Shown: positions 1-10,481 of the stretch, one piece after another
How the letters are laid out: every line of letters begins with the position of its first letter
How positions within the stretch are numbered: position 1 is the stretch's first letter
NCBI RefSeq assembly: GCF_040958095.1
Contig: NC_091160.1
Location: 43,164,822 to 43,228,821, forward strand
Reading direction: 5' to 3'
Length of the DNA stretch: 64,000 nt
Source: Procambarus clarkii
Lineage: Eukaryota; Arthropoda; Malacostraca; Decapoda; Cambaridae
Translations under genes and position numbers: made by a program
The notes under the pieces: generated by a model
Database searches by the model: none
What the model was told of the DNA's origin: nothing
Seen by the model: only the letters and a program-made list of their open reading frames with translations

Positions 1-736
1 TAATTATTGTTACTGTATTACAACACTGCAAACAAGGCATGACGGGGTGTATCTCATCGAAACTTAATACCGAACAAGTTACAGGATGTCTATTCCTATA
101 TTTTCTTCAGAAGGTCAGATGCAACACAAAGGCAATGGTTTCATGCTCAAGCCACACTGTAGGACTGAGAATATTAAAAGTTTAACCCACAGGGTTATCA
201 ACTGAACTGCCTACCCACCAAAGCCATAACTACTAAAACTGCCAAATTTTAAAATATACCTGGAAAAGATAAAGGCAAATAGGCCCCCCCCCCCCCAAAC
301 AAGCCACTGGCTTCCTGTCCACATTCTTCCTAAGCATTAAAAAGGAAAAATCCAAGTACAGTACTGTAATATCTGTGCTACACAGTTCCAGCACTGCAGT
401 GTTAAAATTAGTATTGCTTTAGTTCATGTTTTATTTTTATTAACATTGTAGGCCCCGAGTTAAGCAATGCATTGGGGGTGCTATACAGATGATAGACCCT
501 GCCAGTCTGCTAAATTGCAAAATTATTACCTAGTTACAACAAAATTTATAAGAAATTTGTGCACAAGCTATTTTAATGCCAGGCCTTTCCAGCAAGGTCT
601 AGTAATTTTCCCCACAAGAGATCTCGAAAATATATAGTACAATGAGGGCCACAATTGCAAGGGCAACTGCCCAGTGTGCCCATGCTTTAAGACTACTGTT
701 TTAGTGTAAACTATGGATCTAATTATTGTACAGTAC

Positions 737-3500
737 CTTGTATGCATGGTAGAATGGCGTGACAACATGTGTGGGTGCCTGAAGAGGCTTCATTGTGCGG
801 TTATTGTAATGCACCTCTGTCACATCCCCGTCACTGTTTGTGCACAAGATGGGCCACAGAGCCGAATACTGCCGACCTTCATTCTTTATGGAAAATCTGG
901 AGAAAGACAAAAATGTTTTGTCATAGGCATCTAAAGGATTTTAATGTGTGAACAGCTCACTGTTATCACTTCCTACAACCAAGCCATCCTATGGTAACCC
1001 AAAATACTGTTAAAGTAAAAGTAAATATTGCATTTTTGTGGACTTGCCATGTAGGGGAAAATAGGGCAATTCAGTGATGGTTATCTCTGGGAAGAGATTC
1101 GGGCCTACTCCATTATCACCTATTCTCATACCACATTTACCTATTCAAGACCTGCAGCCTTGAGAACAACAACTCGCAAACATCTAGACAGCGGACTACC
1201 GCCCCTACACCACAGCCCGTCATCCTCCTCACACCTGGGAGCTCACGCCACTGGCCAGGGAACTAGCCCAGTGGTAGTTAGCGCGAGCCGGTTCCCTAGT
1301 TATCTTTACTCCAGTGCCACCTGGACGGCCATCGTTCCATATATGTGGAGGCTAGCCAGCTCCAGCAAGCCAGATTACTCGGTGCTCTACTGACTAGACC
1401 TGTTTACATACCTGTGTGGTAATAGATTTACACACAGTCTTGGCTCGGTATTCCCACAATTTTCCAATTTGCACATCAACGTAAATTTGATAGTCTTTTG
1501 ATTTGCACTTTGTATAAAGCCAAGCTTTGATATTGTGTTTTGTAGTTTAACATTCAGTATTAAGTTTGTCTTATCCTACAGTTCTCACAATGAAGTTAAA
1601 TGGCAGTAATTTTTTTCACTTGTTTTTTTGTTTAATATATGGCTGACATGCTATCTGCCCTAGAGGTTCTTTACCACCATTCATTTTTTCCCATCTATTA
1701 GCTTTAGGCCATACCCTCATGGATGTGTATTAACAATATCTGTTATATTGTAACAGATATTGTTAAGAGATCAAGATCCCCCCCCCTTTTTTTTTACAGT
1801 TGGATTTTAAAATTTAACTAGGAAAGATCATAAAGGCAAATAATTGTTGTGGGGGGGGGATTATCAACAGGCCTCGAGTATTTATACAAGCTTCCTGTCC
1901 CAAACAAAATGAATCAATACCTGCCAAGTACCAAGCTACACATTTTAGCAAGGAAGTAACATCTCAAGTAGGGAATTTCTTACAGGTAGGCATCTACAGT
2001 ATACTTCAAGATGCTACTCCACTACAGAGAAACTACTGTACTTGCAATATTAAGAACTACCTGCCATGTAACTACCCAAAAATGTAGACACTTAAACTGT
2101 ACCTGACAGGTGTAGAGGCAAGGACATGGAAAGCTGCTGGCTCATTTTCTTCTAGCCATCTAGCAATTCTGAAGCCATCAGTAAAGAAGGATCGTCCACC
2201 TGGGTCAGAGCCAGAAAGTTTGGGGTCGTTGGCCTGTTAGAGAAAATCCAATATTTAGGAAGCCCTGAAAATTATGTAGACTTTAGCAATTCAAGAATTA
2301 TTTTAACCCCACCATCCCCCACACTATCACAATTTTTTTGTTGTATACAACATGTGAAAGTACTTTGAGACAGTGGAGAAGCTGCATCCCAGGACTCTTC
2401 TCCCTGTAGTTCATGTCTGTGTGATGAGCCAGGGCAACACCAGTATATGCCAGATGTGAACCTTCCACTGGCTTGTTGATTACGTCAAATGTGTGACCAT
2501 ATTGGGTCTCTTTCACATAGGCAAATCTTTTCACAACATCTACAATTTTGTTAACCTTAGGTGGCACTCCACGGAGAACGGCAACGCCATACTGAAAAAA
2601 AAATCAAAACTTTAGAAAAGGCACTTATCTTGCAAGTACTGTATAGCATGCAAGAATTTTTCACAATCAGTATTCTCTATTAAATAACAGCTTAAAATAA
2701 GCAAGATTTAGTACATCATAATGTACCATATTGAAAACTTGCCCTGTAAAACATATCCAGCCACTGTTTGAGACCACTGTCAGTCTCCATCACCTCATTA
2801 TAAGACATTTCGGGGAAGCTGGACCAGATGGTTGTCCGATCCCACAATTCAAATTCTGGGCGTTGGGTCAACAGCTCCATGTCCATGCTATCACTAGCAA
2901 ATTTATTGTGCATGAAGGATTTCCCATACTTTAATAGCCTGTGAACAAGAACATTTTCTTAACACACATTTTGCACCTACCCATGTCAGTTTTGTTTTGC
3001 CCAGTAACATGTGCAGTCAACTAGCAGACCTTTATGTAAAAGGACAAATTCCTCAGCTTGGCAACTTTACTAACCATTACTAAACACTAATTCCATGCCA
3101 TCTCCATAAGCAATATACAATGGTGTAGGGAACTAAAACCTTAATGCACTTAACTACAGCAATATAATACTAGTCACCAACACAGATTAGGAGACTTTTT
3201 CATGCAATCCATCAGAAGTAACTTTGGTAAAAATCTCTTAAAACAGATTAGAGCTTAACCAATGAACATTATCCTCCACTAAACTATTAGAATGCTTCAA
3301 GATGTCTAAGAAATAAGTACCATGCTGGGTCATATTCTGACTTGTGATTCTCTCCTTCCTCAGACCAAATGATCTCTAGTTTGCCTGCATCATTCATGGT
3401 AAGGGAGAGTGGCTTTATGTTCACATCGAGAGTTGGAGAGTCCACCAGTTTCTGGCTTGTGCTGGGGTCCACACATCTAGGGCACTGGCAATTGTCCCTC
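737..3500 (-). pseudogene. BBOX1: partial second copy of BBOX1 (exons 2-6)
   Basis: Near-identical to the BBOX1 segment 25806-29316. Exons: 3321-3500 (exon 2, cut by the N gap two bases before its acceptor), 2743-2938, 2364-2591, 2103-2233 and 737-896. Exon 4 here reads in frame from the acceptor as YGVAVLRGVPPK, which matches the family in length and motif and joins exon 3 (...WLDMFYR) in phase 0. The downstream copy has one extra base at this point. So this truncated copy holds the better exon 4. It is labelled pseudogene only because it is incomplete in the window. It is more likely an unmerged allele or contig overlap than a real second gene. Exons 7-8 would lie left of position 1. Confidence 0.8.
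1730..1766. repeat. perfect 16-bp hairpin (also 27541-27577)
   Basis: TTAACAATATCTGTTA and its exact complement with a 5-base loop, in a BBOX1 intron. Confidence 0.9.
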
Positions 3501-4000
3501 NNNNNNNNNNNNNNNNNNNNNNNNNNNNNNNNNNNNNNNNNNNNNNNNNNNNNNNNNNNNNNNNNNNNNNNNNNNNNNNNNNNNNNNNNNNNNNNNNNNN
3601 NNNNNNNNNNNNNNNNNNNNNNNNNNNNNNNNNNNNNNNNNNNNNNNNNNNNNNNNNNNNNNNNNNNNNNNNNNNNNNNNNNNNNNNNNNNNNNNNNNNN
3701 NNNNNNNNNNNNNNNNNNNNNNNNNNNNNNNNNNNNNNNNNNNNNNNNNNNNNNNNNNNNNNNNNNNNNNNNNNNNNNNNNNNNNNNNNNNNNNNNNNNN
3801 NNNNNNNNNNNNNNNNNNNNNNNNNNNNNNNNNNNNNNNNNNNNNNNNNNNNNNNNNNNNNNNNNNNNNNNNNNNNNNNNNNNNNNNNNNNNNNNNNNNN
3901 NNNNNNNNNNNNNNNNNNNNNNNNNNNNNNNNNNNNNNNNNNNNNNNNNNNNNNNNNNNNNNNNNNNNNNNNNNNNNNNNNNNNNNNNNNNNNNNNNNNN
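3501..4000. other. assembly gap, 500 N
   Basis: Exactly 500 N, the fixed length scaffolders use for a gap of unknown size. The sequence left of it continues elsewhere (29317 onward) in the other copy. The sequence right of it does not match that continuation. Confidence 0.98.
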
Positions 4001-4560
4001 TACGAACCCAGACCAAATCGCTCACAAGGTGTAGGGTGTTTGTGTTATCACTATGCCAAGAGTTGTTCAAGAGCTGACAACACACAACAAAACCAAAGAT
4101 GTTTCCCACTTCATGTTACAGTGACAGGAAGAAGACCGTGGTGATAGGCCACATTTAATTGTGCACAATTTGTTCTTCGGAATACCTAACCACCTATTTC
4201 TCCAGTGCTTGGGAATGGCAATATGAATCATGGGGTATAAATCTGAGTAAGGAATGTACTTCTGGGAGATAGGACAGACATAAAAGACTTCTTTAGGTGC
4301 CTCTAATGACCATCCATTAAAGTGAACCCCAATATGGCTGGGAACCCAGCAAAATTTAATTGTCTTATCTGCTAAAGATTAGGGGCAGCCAATATTGAAT
4401 TTCGATCATCATGAGCACTAAAGGGCCAAAACCTGTAAGGTCATACGAGCATGAGTCAACTATTATAATGAATGTTGCCTTATGAAAAGTAACTGCCATA
4501 AAGCATATACAATTACATAAAGCTCTGCAGTAAAAATACTAGTCTCTAGCGGGAGGCAAC
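4001..4560 (-). mobile_element. decayed LINE, RNase H region
   Basis: Reading the - strand with frame breaks gives FCWVPSHIGV, the RNase H motif of I/Jockey-group LINEs, then IPYSDLYPMIHI and IKCGLSPRSSS, typical of the tail after it. Many stops. It begins at the assembly gap. Confidence 0.55.
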
Positions 4561-4840
4561 ACACAAATGTTTGCCCTGGAAAGATAAAAGAAAAGCTTAC
4601 AGAAATAATCTGAAGCCTTCAGAGATGGTAACGGATTTAATGTGTAGCTTATACTAGTATTTGTCTTGAGAAAAAAAAATCATGTTTATCGACTTACATG
4701 TATCGAGATGATTTCAAGATTTTTTGGAGGGTTTCTGGATTTTTTGACGTGACTTGAGCAATAAGTAACCTGACTAGATTACAATGTAGATTGATGGCCT
4801 CATAATTTATTTGGGTGAATTTAAATTCCTGATGAGACAG

Positions 4841-5085
4841 GTCTCATAGCCTGGTGGATAGCGCGCAGGATTTGTAATTCTGTGGCGCGGGTTCGATTCC
4901 CGCACGAGGCAGAAACAAATGGGCAAAGTTTCTTTCACCCTGAATGCCCCTGTTACCTAGCAGTAAATAGGTACCTGGGTGTTAGTCAGCTGTCACAGGC
5001 TGCTTCCTGGGGGTGGAGGCCTGGTCGAGGACCGGGCCGCGGGGACACTAAAGCCCCGAAATCATCTCAAGATAACCTCAAGAAG
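4841..5085 (+). mobile_element. SINE-A, full copy (tRNA head type 1)
   Basis: tRNA-like head with A box (AGCCTGGTGGATAGCG) and B box (GGGTTCGATTCCC), then the body shared by this family: GGGCAAAGTTTCTTTCACCC, CCTAGCAGTAAATAGGTACC, GAGGACCGGGCCGCGGGGAC, ending in repeated ATAACCTCAAG. The head differs from those of the copies at 13769 and 45221. Confidence 0.85.
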
Positions 5086-5729
5086 GGTACATGTCCCCCC
5101 CCCCCCATACATCACCACATAATTTTCAAACTCCTTAAATGGGTTGACCCAAATACTAGTTGGGTCAAACTCCAGAATGAAGAATATATACAAACAATTT
5201 GAGGCGCATCCGATCCCTCGATCGTCATCGCCCCTCAACCAACAATAACATACAATTTGCACACTGGATGTTTCATCCATAGGTAACTCATTTTTAAATA
5301 CTGTACTATATTCTCCACATTTTTAAGTTTTGTACGCCCACACATACTGTACAACCTATCCTATGGTTCCCGCATCGTCATGAGTTCGGTTAGGCAAGAC
5401 AATAATATTTATGCTAACTGCTTCATGTTGTAATGTACTGTACCTGTAGCCTCCAGAAAACTGCTGTAGGATTACTGCTACAGTTGTAAGTGCTGTAAGT
5501 TAACTACATGAACTTAACAATTTATCCTAGTGACATAACACCATGCTAACTGTTGCTATCCAATATTCGGCCTTCTTGGCACCATTCCCTCACTCTGTCC
5601 TCACACTCGGCCCCTATACTGTCCTCATAGCCCTTCCATGTGCTAGATAGTCATGATGACTTAGTGGCTCTCTCCTCATAATTACGTTCGTCATGTTCCT
5701 TCATACCAGTGAAAGTGCACGCTGGCATC
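5086..5729. other. noncoding, poly-C tract and a short repeat
   Basis: Poly-C at about 5095-5106. A short repeat beginning GCGCATCCGATCCC at about 5206 recurs at 8282. Three TACTGTA heptamers (about 5300, 5345, 5437). No gene seen. Confidence 0.6.
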
Positions 5730-6145
5730 CCGCCAGCCAAGTCCCGTCTACCCACCAGCCAAATCCTGTCAACCCGCCAGCCAAGTCCTGTCAACCCGCC
5801 AGCCAAGTCCTGTCAACCCGCCAGCCAAGTCCCGTCAACCCGCCAGCGAAGTCAAGTCAACCCGCCAGCCAAGTTCCGTCAACCCGCCAGCCAAGTTCCG
5901 TCAACCCGCCAGCCAAGTCCCGTCAACCCGCCAGCCAAGTCCCGTCAACCCGCCAGCCAAGTCCCGTCAACCCGCCAGCCAAGTCCCGTCAACCCGCCAG
6001 CCAAGTCCCGTCAACCCGCCAGCCAAGTCCCGTCAACCCGCCAGCCAAGTCCCGTCAACCCGCCAGCCAAGTCCCGTCAACCCGCCAGCCAAGTCCCGTC
6101 AACCCGCCAGCCAAGTCCCGTCAACCCGCCAGCCAAGTCCCGTCC
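5730..6145. repeat. 22-bp minisatellite, about 19 units
   Basis: Unit begins CCGCCAGCCAAGTCCCGTCA. The first six or seven units vary (CTG or TTC in place of CCC, one with GAAGTCAAG); the rest are nearly identical, suggesting growth from the right end. No stop codon in the unit, so it reads open in more than one frame. Confidence 0.95.
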
Positions 6146-6777
6146 ACTAAAGCCACAAAAAACGTCTAATTAAGCCAGAGAAAGCAAAATCAAGCCAAAT
6201 ACAAAGCAAGTTAGGCCAAATCAACCCAATAAAAGCCTTAAGAGAGCCAAGCCGAGGAGGTAATGACTCAACCACTCAACACTAACTCAATTATCACCAA
6301 GAAATCTACACACTATTGATGCAATTCCTTCATTCCATAATAGTCAGAAGACATAGAGCCTCGACATGTCGAGATATAAGCTACATTATACACAGCTGAG
6401 TTAGAAGACTCACCAAATATGAGAAAAGGCGCCAAAACTCAGTCCGGTGAGAAACTTCACATCACAACAACAACAATGACACATTCCTCAGGGACCCCGC
6501 GCTTGTCATTTCAAATATCATTGTGGACCATAATTTACAAACATACTCGAATCTAATCTAAGTTAATCTACACTAATCTGTGCTACACTAACCTAATCTA
6601 ACGAATCAAGTAATTTGGTTTTGCTATTTTATTTTTTGAGTTATGACGTCACTGTGATGTCATGAAGGGACCTCTTTATTTTTTTTTAGAATCCTCTCTG
6701 CCAAATATTTCCTTGTTTTTTTTAGTATTGCTTATCTTTAAACTCAATTACTAAATTACTCTAATATTAATATTTAA
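6146..6777. other. no gene seen
   Basis: AT-rich, with lysine/proline-like decay of the minisatellite edge and a short CTAATCTAA-type run near 6550-6600. Confidence 0.5.
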
Positions 6778-7690
6778 GAACATAAGAACATAAGAACAAA
6801 GGTAACTGCAGAAGGCCTATTGGCCCATACGAGGCAGCTCCTATTCTATAACCACCCAATCCCACTCATATACTTGTCCAACCCGTGCTTGAAACAATCG
6901 AGGGACCCCACCTCCACAATGTTACGCGGCAATTGGTTCCACAAATCAACAACCCTGTTACTGAACCAGTATTTACCCAAGTCTTTCCTAAATCTAAACT
7001 TATCCAATTTATATCCATTGTTTCGTGTTCTGTCCTGTGTTGATACTTTTAATACCCTATTAATATCCCCCCGGTTATGTCCATTCATCCACTTGTAAAC
7101 CTCTATCATGTCACCCCTAACTCTTCGCCTTTCCAGTGAATGCAACTTAAGCTTTGTTAATCTTTCTTCATATGAAAGATTTCTAATTTGGGGAATTAAC
7201 TTAGTCATCCTACGCTGGACACGTTCAAGTGAATTTATATCCATTCTATAATATGGCGACCAAAACTGAACTGCATAATCTAAATGGGGCCTAACTAGAG
7301 CAAGATATAGCTTGAGAACCACACCAGGTGTCTTGTTACTAACGCTGCGATTAATAAATCCAAGTGTCCGATTTGCCTTATTACGAACATTTATGCATTG
7401 ATCCTTTTGTTTTAAATTCTTACTAATCATAACTCCCAGATCCCTTTCGCAATCCGACTTTCGCAATCACAACACCATCTAGCTCGTATCTTGTAACTCT
7501 ATCATCATTACCTAACCTCAGAACTTTACATTTATCAGCATTAAACTGCATCTGCCAATCCTTTGACCATTTCAAAACCCTATCTAGATCAACTTGAAGT
7601 GATAGTGAGTCCTCCTCCGAATTAATTTCCCTACCGATTTTCGTATCATCGGCAAATTTGCAAATGTTGCTACTCAAACCTACTTATTTA
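6778..7690 (-). mobile_element. LINE-A, 5'-truncated RT 3' half
   Basis: Two overlapping - strand frames split by one frameshift near 7440 give FADDTKIGREIN (RT active site), WQMQFNADKCKVLRLG, CERDLGVMIS, YLALVRPHLDYAVQFW, SYEERLTKLKLHSLERRRVR, FSNRVVDLWNQLP and a stop near 6846. The element ends in tandem TTCTTATG units (6778-6800, read on -). This is the RT-thumb and C-terminal part of a CR1/Jockey-like LINE; the exact clade cannot be set by eye. Confidence 0.85.
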
Positions 7691-8280
7691 CAATAAGAAA
7701 ATAATTTCTTCTTCAGATATTCGTAAGCTTAATATCTTCTAATATGGCATAACCTTCCTATCAAATATATCAATCAATCAATTCATGTTTATCCAAAAGA
7801 ATGTGTATACAAAGAACATAAGGGTAATGTACAAATGTAGGGACAGGAGTTACACATACTAATGAAGCAACTACAGGATTACGCAAAACGTTTTTCGCAA
7901 AAAATCTAACCGAATAGCATATTATTACATATTATATGTGGCATATTATTCATGTTTTATACATAGCTATTTAATATCATTACAAAATCATTAATTTGCT
8001 TCACTAAATATTATATTACATTATCGCGGGCTGGAATATACCGCTCAATCATCATACTTTAAAATACAATAACCCATTACATCTAATTTTATAGTAATCC
8101 CCTGTTTATGTTTATAATATAAATAAATGAATTAACCCTAAATAGGTAATTCATAATGAATAAGTAATTTGGCCAATATGTCCATGTTCAATATATGAGG
8201 TGAGTTTACACTCGGGCTGCCTTGAACAGCTGACACAGTCAACAACAAGCAACAGGTGGGAGCTAATATTTTGGTGTTTG
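7691..8280. other. no gene seen
   Basis: AT-rich unique sequence with no open frame resembling a protein. Confidence 0.5.
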
Positions 8281-8600
8281 GGCGCATCCGATCCCATGAT
8301 CGTCGTCGCCCCTAAATCAACACAACATAATATTTTGGTGCTCATCATCAGCCTCTTTACGGGCTATTCATGCCCGTGCCACTTCTTGGGGTGGCTTAAT
8401 CTTTATCAATCAATCAGCCTCAAACGGGAGACATCTCCCGTCACGCAGGGTGCAGTCACACCTCCACAGATCTCCAGTATCAGCTCTTGATACTGGTAAT
8501 GGCTCAAAAGGGTCACCATTTACGGGCTATTCATGCCCGTGCCAACTTTTGGGTGGCTTAATCTTTATCAATCAATCAATCATCAGCCTCTGGAGAGGTA
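8281..8600 (+). repeat. two copies of a short interspersed repeat
   Basis: A unit with ACGGGC...GCCCGT (small hairpin) and GGGTGGCTTAATCTTTATCA, followed by AATC repeats, occurs at about 8358-8420 and again at 8521-8585. The GCGCATCCGATCCC motif shared with 5206 precedes it. Confidence 0.7.
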
Positions 8601-8652
8601 CATGAGGCTTAGCCCCGTCCCTCTCTTTCATACCAACAACAACCTCTACCAA

Positions 8653-9110
8653 CCTTAAGGCTACCATAGTATACTTAAGGCTACCATAGTATACTTAAGG
8701 CTACCATAGTATAGTTATGGCTACCATAGTATACTTAAGGTTACCATAGTATACTTAAGGCTACCATAGTATACTTATGGCTACCATAGTATACTTAAGG
8801 TTACCATAGTATACTTAAGGCTACCATAGTATACTTAAGGCTACCATAGTATACTAAGGCTACCATAGTATACTTAAGGCTACCATAGTATACTAAGGCT
8901 ACCATAGTATACCTAAGGCTGCCATAGTATACCTAAGGCTGCCATAGTATACTTAAGGCTACCATAGTATACTTAAGGCTACCATAGTATACTTAAGGCT
9001 ACCATAGTATACTTAAGGCTACCATAGTATACTTAAGGCTACCATAGTATACTTAAGGCTACCATAGTATACTTAAGGCTACCATAGTATACTTAAGGCT
9101 ACCATAGTAC
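8653..9110. repeat. 20-bp minisatellite, about 23 units
   Basis: Unit CTTAAGGCTACCATAGTATA, with variants (TTATGG, a 19-base unit lacking one T, GCTGCC). Directly tandem with no spacers, so not a CRISPR array. Confidence 0.95.
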
Positions 9111-9700
9111 CTTACCAACCAGCGAGTATGCCTTAGTCCTAAACATGACCTAGGATAAAAGTATACTTTCCTGTCCTGTCATATTCATATTCCATATGAA
9201 TATACTTCACGGAATATGCTTCACACTTTTCTTATATCTTAGATTCTTTAGATTAATCTAGGTTTGAAAATTGCACGTGCAAACTATCTGCTGTTCAAAA
9301 TTATCTGCTTCCATTTGAAATAGGCGTTTGGAGTGCTGTACTATTTAGATACACCGTAAGATATTAAATATCCTCCAACGATTTCAGTCAATTTATGTGG
9401 TAATTATCCAAACTATTCAGTGCCCAATTTGCCTGTTTCCATCCTGTCCATGCTTGGGTATGTAAGAGGGTATGTGGCCTTCATAGACTTAAGCATGTGT
9501 GTGTCAAAGGTACAGTATGGTGATGCTAAATGTGTTGTACCGTAGCTGATATTCGAAAAGAATATGTAAGATATAGAGCTTGTAAAAGACATATTAATCA
9601 TTTCATGAATTTTCATTAATGAATTACATTTCACCTTTGTGAATGTACATTAATGACACTATGTAAAAGACACATCTAATACTTTATGTAGGGCATACGT
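9111..9700. other. no gene seen
   Basis: AT-rich intergenic sequence with one TACAGTA heptamer near 9506. Confidence 0.5.
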
Positions 9701-9930
9701 AAATCTGTGTATCTATGTATTTACGTATGTAGGTTAGCTTAGCATTTTAAAAGCACCGAATCACCTTCTGTGGTTGAGTGTTCAATAAACCCTTGAACTG
9801 TATGTTTAACACTTCTCTAACCCTGTCCATGGAGGACAGAAGAAAATGTATATATGCTGGTTAGCATTGTAAATGTGTGGCCACGTCTGTGGTAGAAAAT
9901 AATAAAAAAAAAAAAAAAAAAAAAAAAAAG
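9701..9930 (+). mobile_element. retroposon G, poly-A tail
   Basis: Shares CACCTTCTGTGGTTG, TTCAATAAA, CTAACCCTGTCCATGGAGGA and GCTGGTTAGCATTGTAA with copies at 33900-34075 (-), 40400-40550 (+) and 40975-41170 (-). Ends in about 26 A. It looks like the 3' end of a LINE or a SINE; no coding part seen. Confidence 0.65.
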
Positions 9931-9966
9931 ACATTGTATTGGTGTAGGGGCCGGAGGGGAATCGAA

Positions 9967-10001
9967 AGTACTGTACCTGTGGCCTTTTATGGTACAGTAC
10001 T
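9967..10001. repeat. perfect 11-bp hairpin
   Basis: AGTACTGTACC and GGTACAGTACT with a 13-base loop; each arm contains the heptamer TACTGTA/TACAGTA. Confidence 0.85.
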
Positions 10002-10149
10002 CTGTACTACCTTCAAACACATTTTATATTAATGAAACAATCTGTAAGTTTGTTTTCACGTTTGAATGCATTTAGCACATGATACAAAGTGCGGCCTTAT
10101 GAAATCTTCACCGAGTAAAATACAGCATTTGTATGATGAAAGGTTCCCC

Positions 10150-10229
10150 ACCCCTGAGGTGGGAGGAGGCCTGGTCGACGACCGGGCCGCGGGGACGCTA
10201 AGCCCCGGAAGCACCTCAAGGTCAAGGTA
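10150..10229 (+). mobile_element. SINE-A, 3' fragment
   Basis: GGAGGCCTGGTCGACGACCG and GCCGCGGGGACGCTAAGCCC match the SINE-A body end; the tRNA head is missing. Confidence 0.75.
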
Positions 10230-10481
10230 CCCCTGGTGTAAGCTAATGATTGGTTTCTTAATACTGTATGCTCTTTTTCATGTGGGATGATTCAGGTTAC
10301 AATTCTCTAGTTTTTATTTATTTGAAAAGGTATTTGTGTATGTAAAATATTAATCTTGCATGTATATAGTACTGTATATACTTAATATATGCTGCTTTAA
10401 AACAGTTTTGTGTACAGTACTTTATAATTCAGTATGTATTAGGGTATTAATGTTATTTTAACGTGTTTATTTTCCAGAAAG

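Larger units (their letters stand above)
1..3500. repeat. duplicate of 25806-29316
   Basis: Position 1 aligns with 25806 and the match runs to the gap. By eye there are about ten differences: changed poly-C/poly-G lengths, one 5-bp insertion (26217-26223), a TT indel, single-base indels, and a few substitutions (e.g. near 42 and 493). Identity is well above 99 percent. Confidence 0.95.

Noticed and set aside
568-951. Short frames on both strands around 568-951 (repeated at 26378-26761)
   Set aside because: Only the 737-896 part is coding, as BBOX1 exon 6 on -; the rest are other-frame shadows.
3369-4109. Frames of over 200 codons across the N run
   Set aside because: Made of undefined bases in the gap.
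4841-4915. Functional tRNA gene
   Set aside because: A and B boxes are present but the sequence continues directly into the SINE body; the same applies at 13769, 45221, 58299 and 51310.
5693-6173. Proline/serine-rich frames of about 155 codons
   Set aside because: Two frames of a 22-bp minisatellite without stops; no start context or homologue.
8653-9110. CRISPR-like array
   Set aside because: Units are directly tandem with no unique spacers, in a eukaryotic genome.
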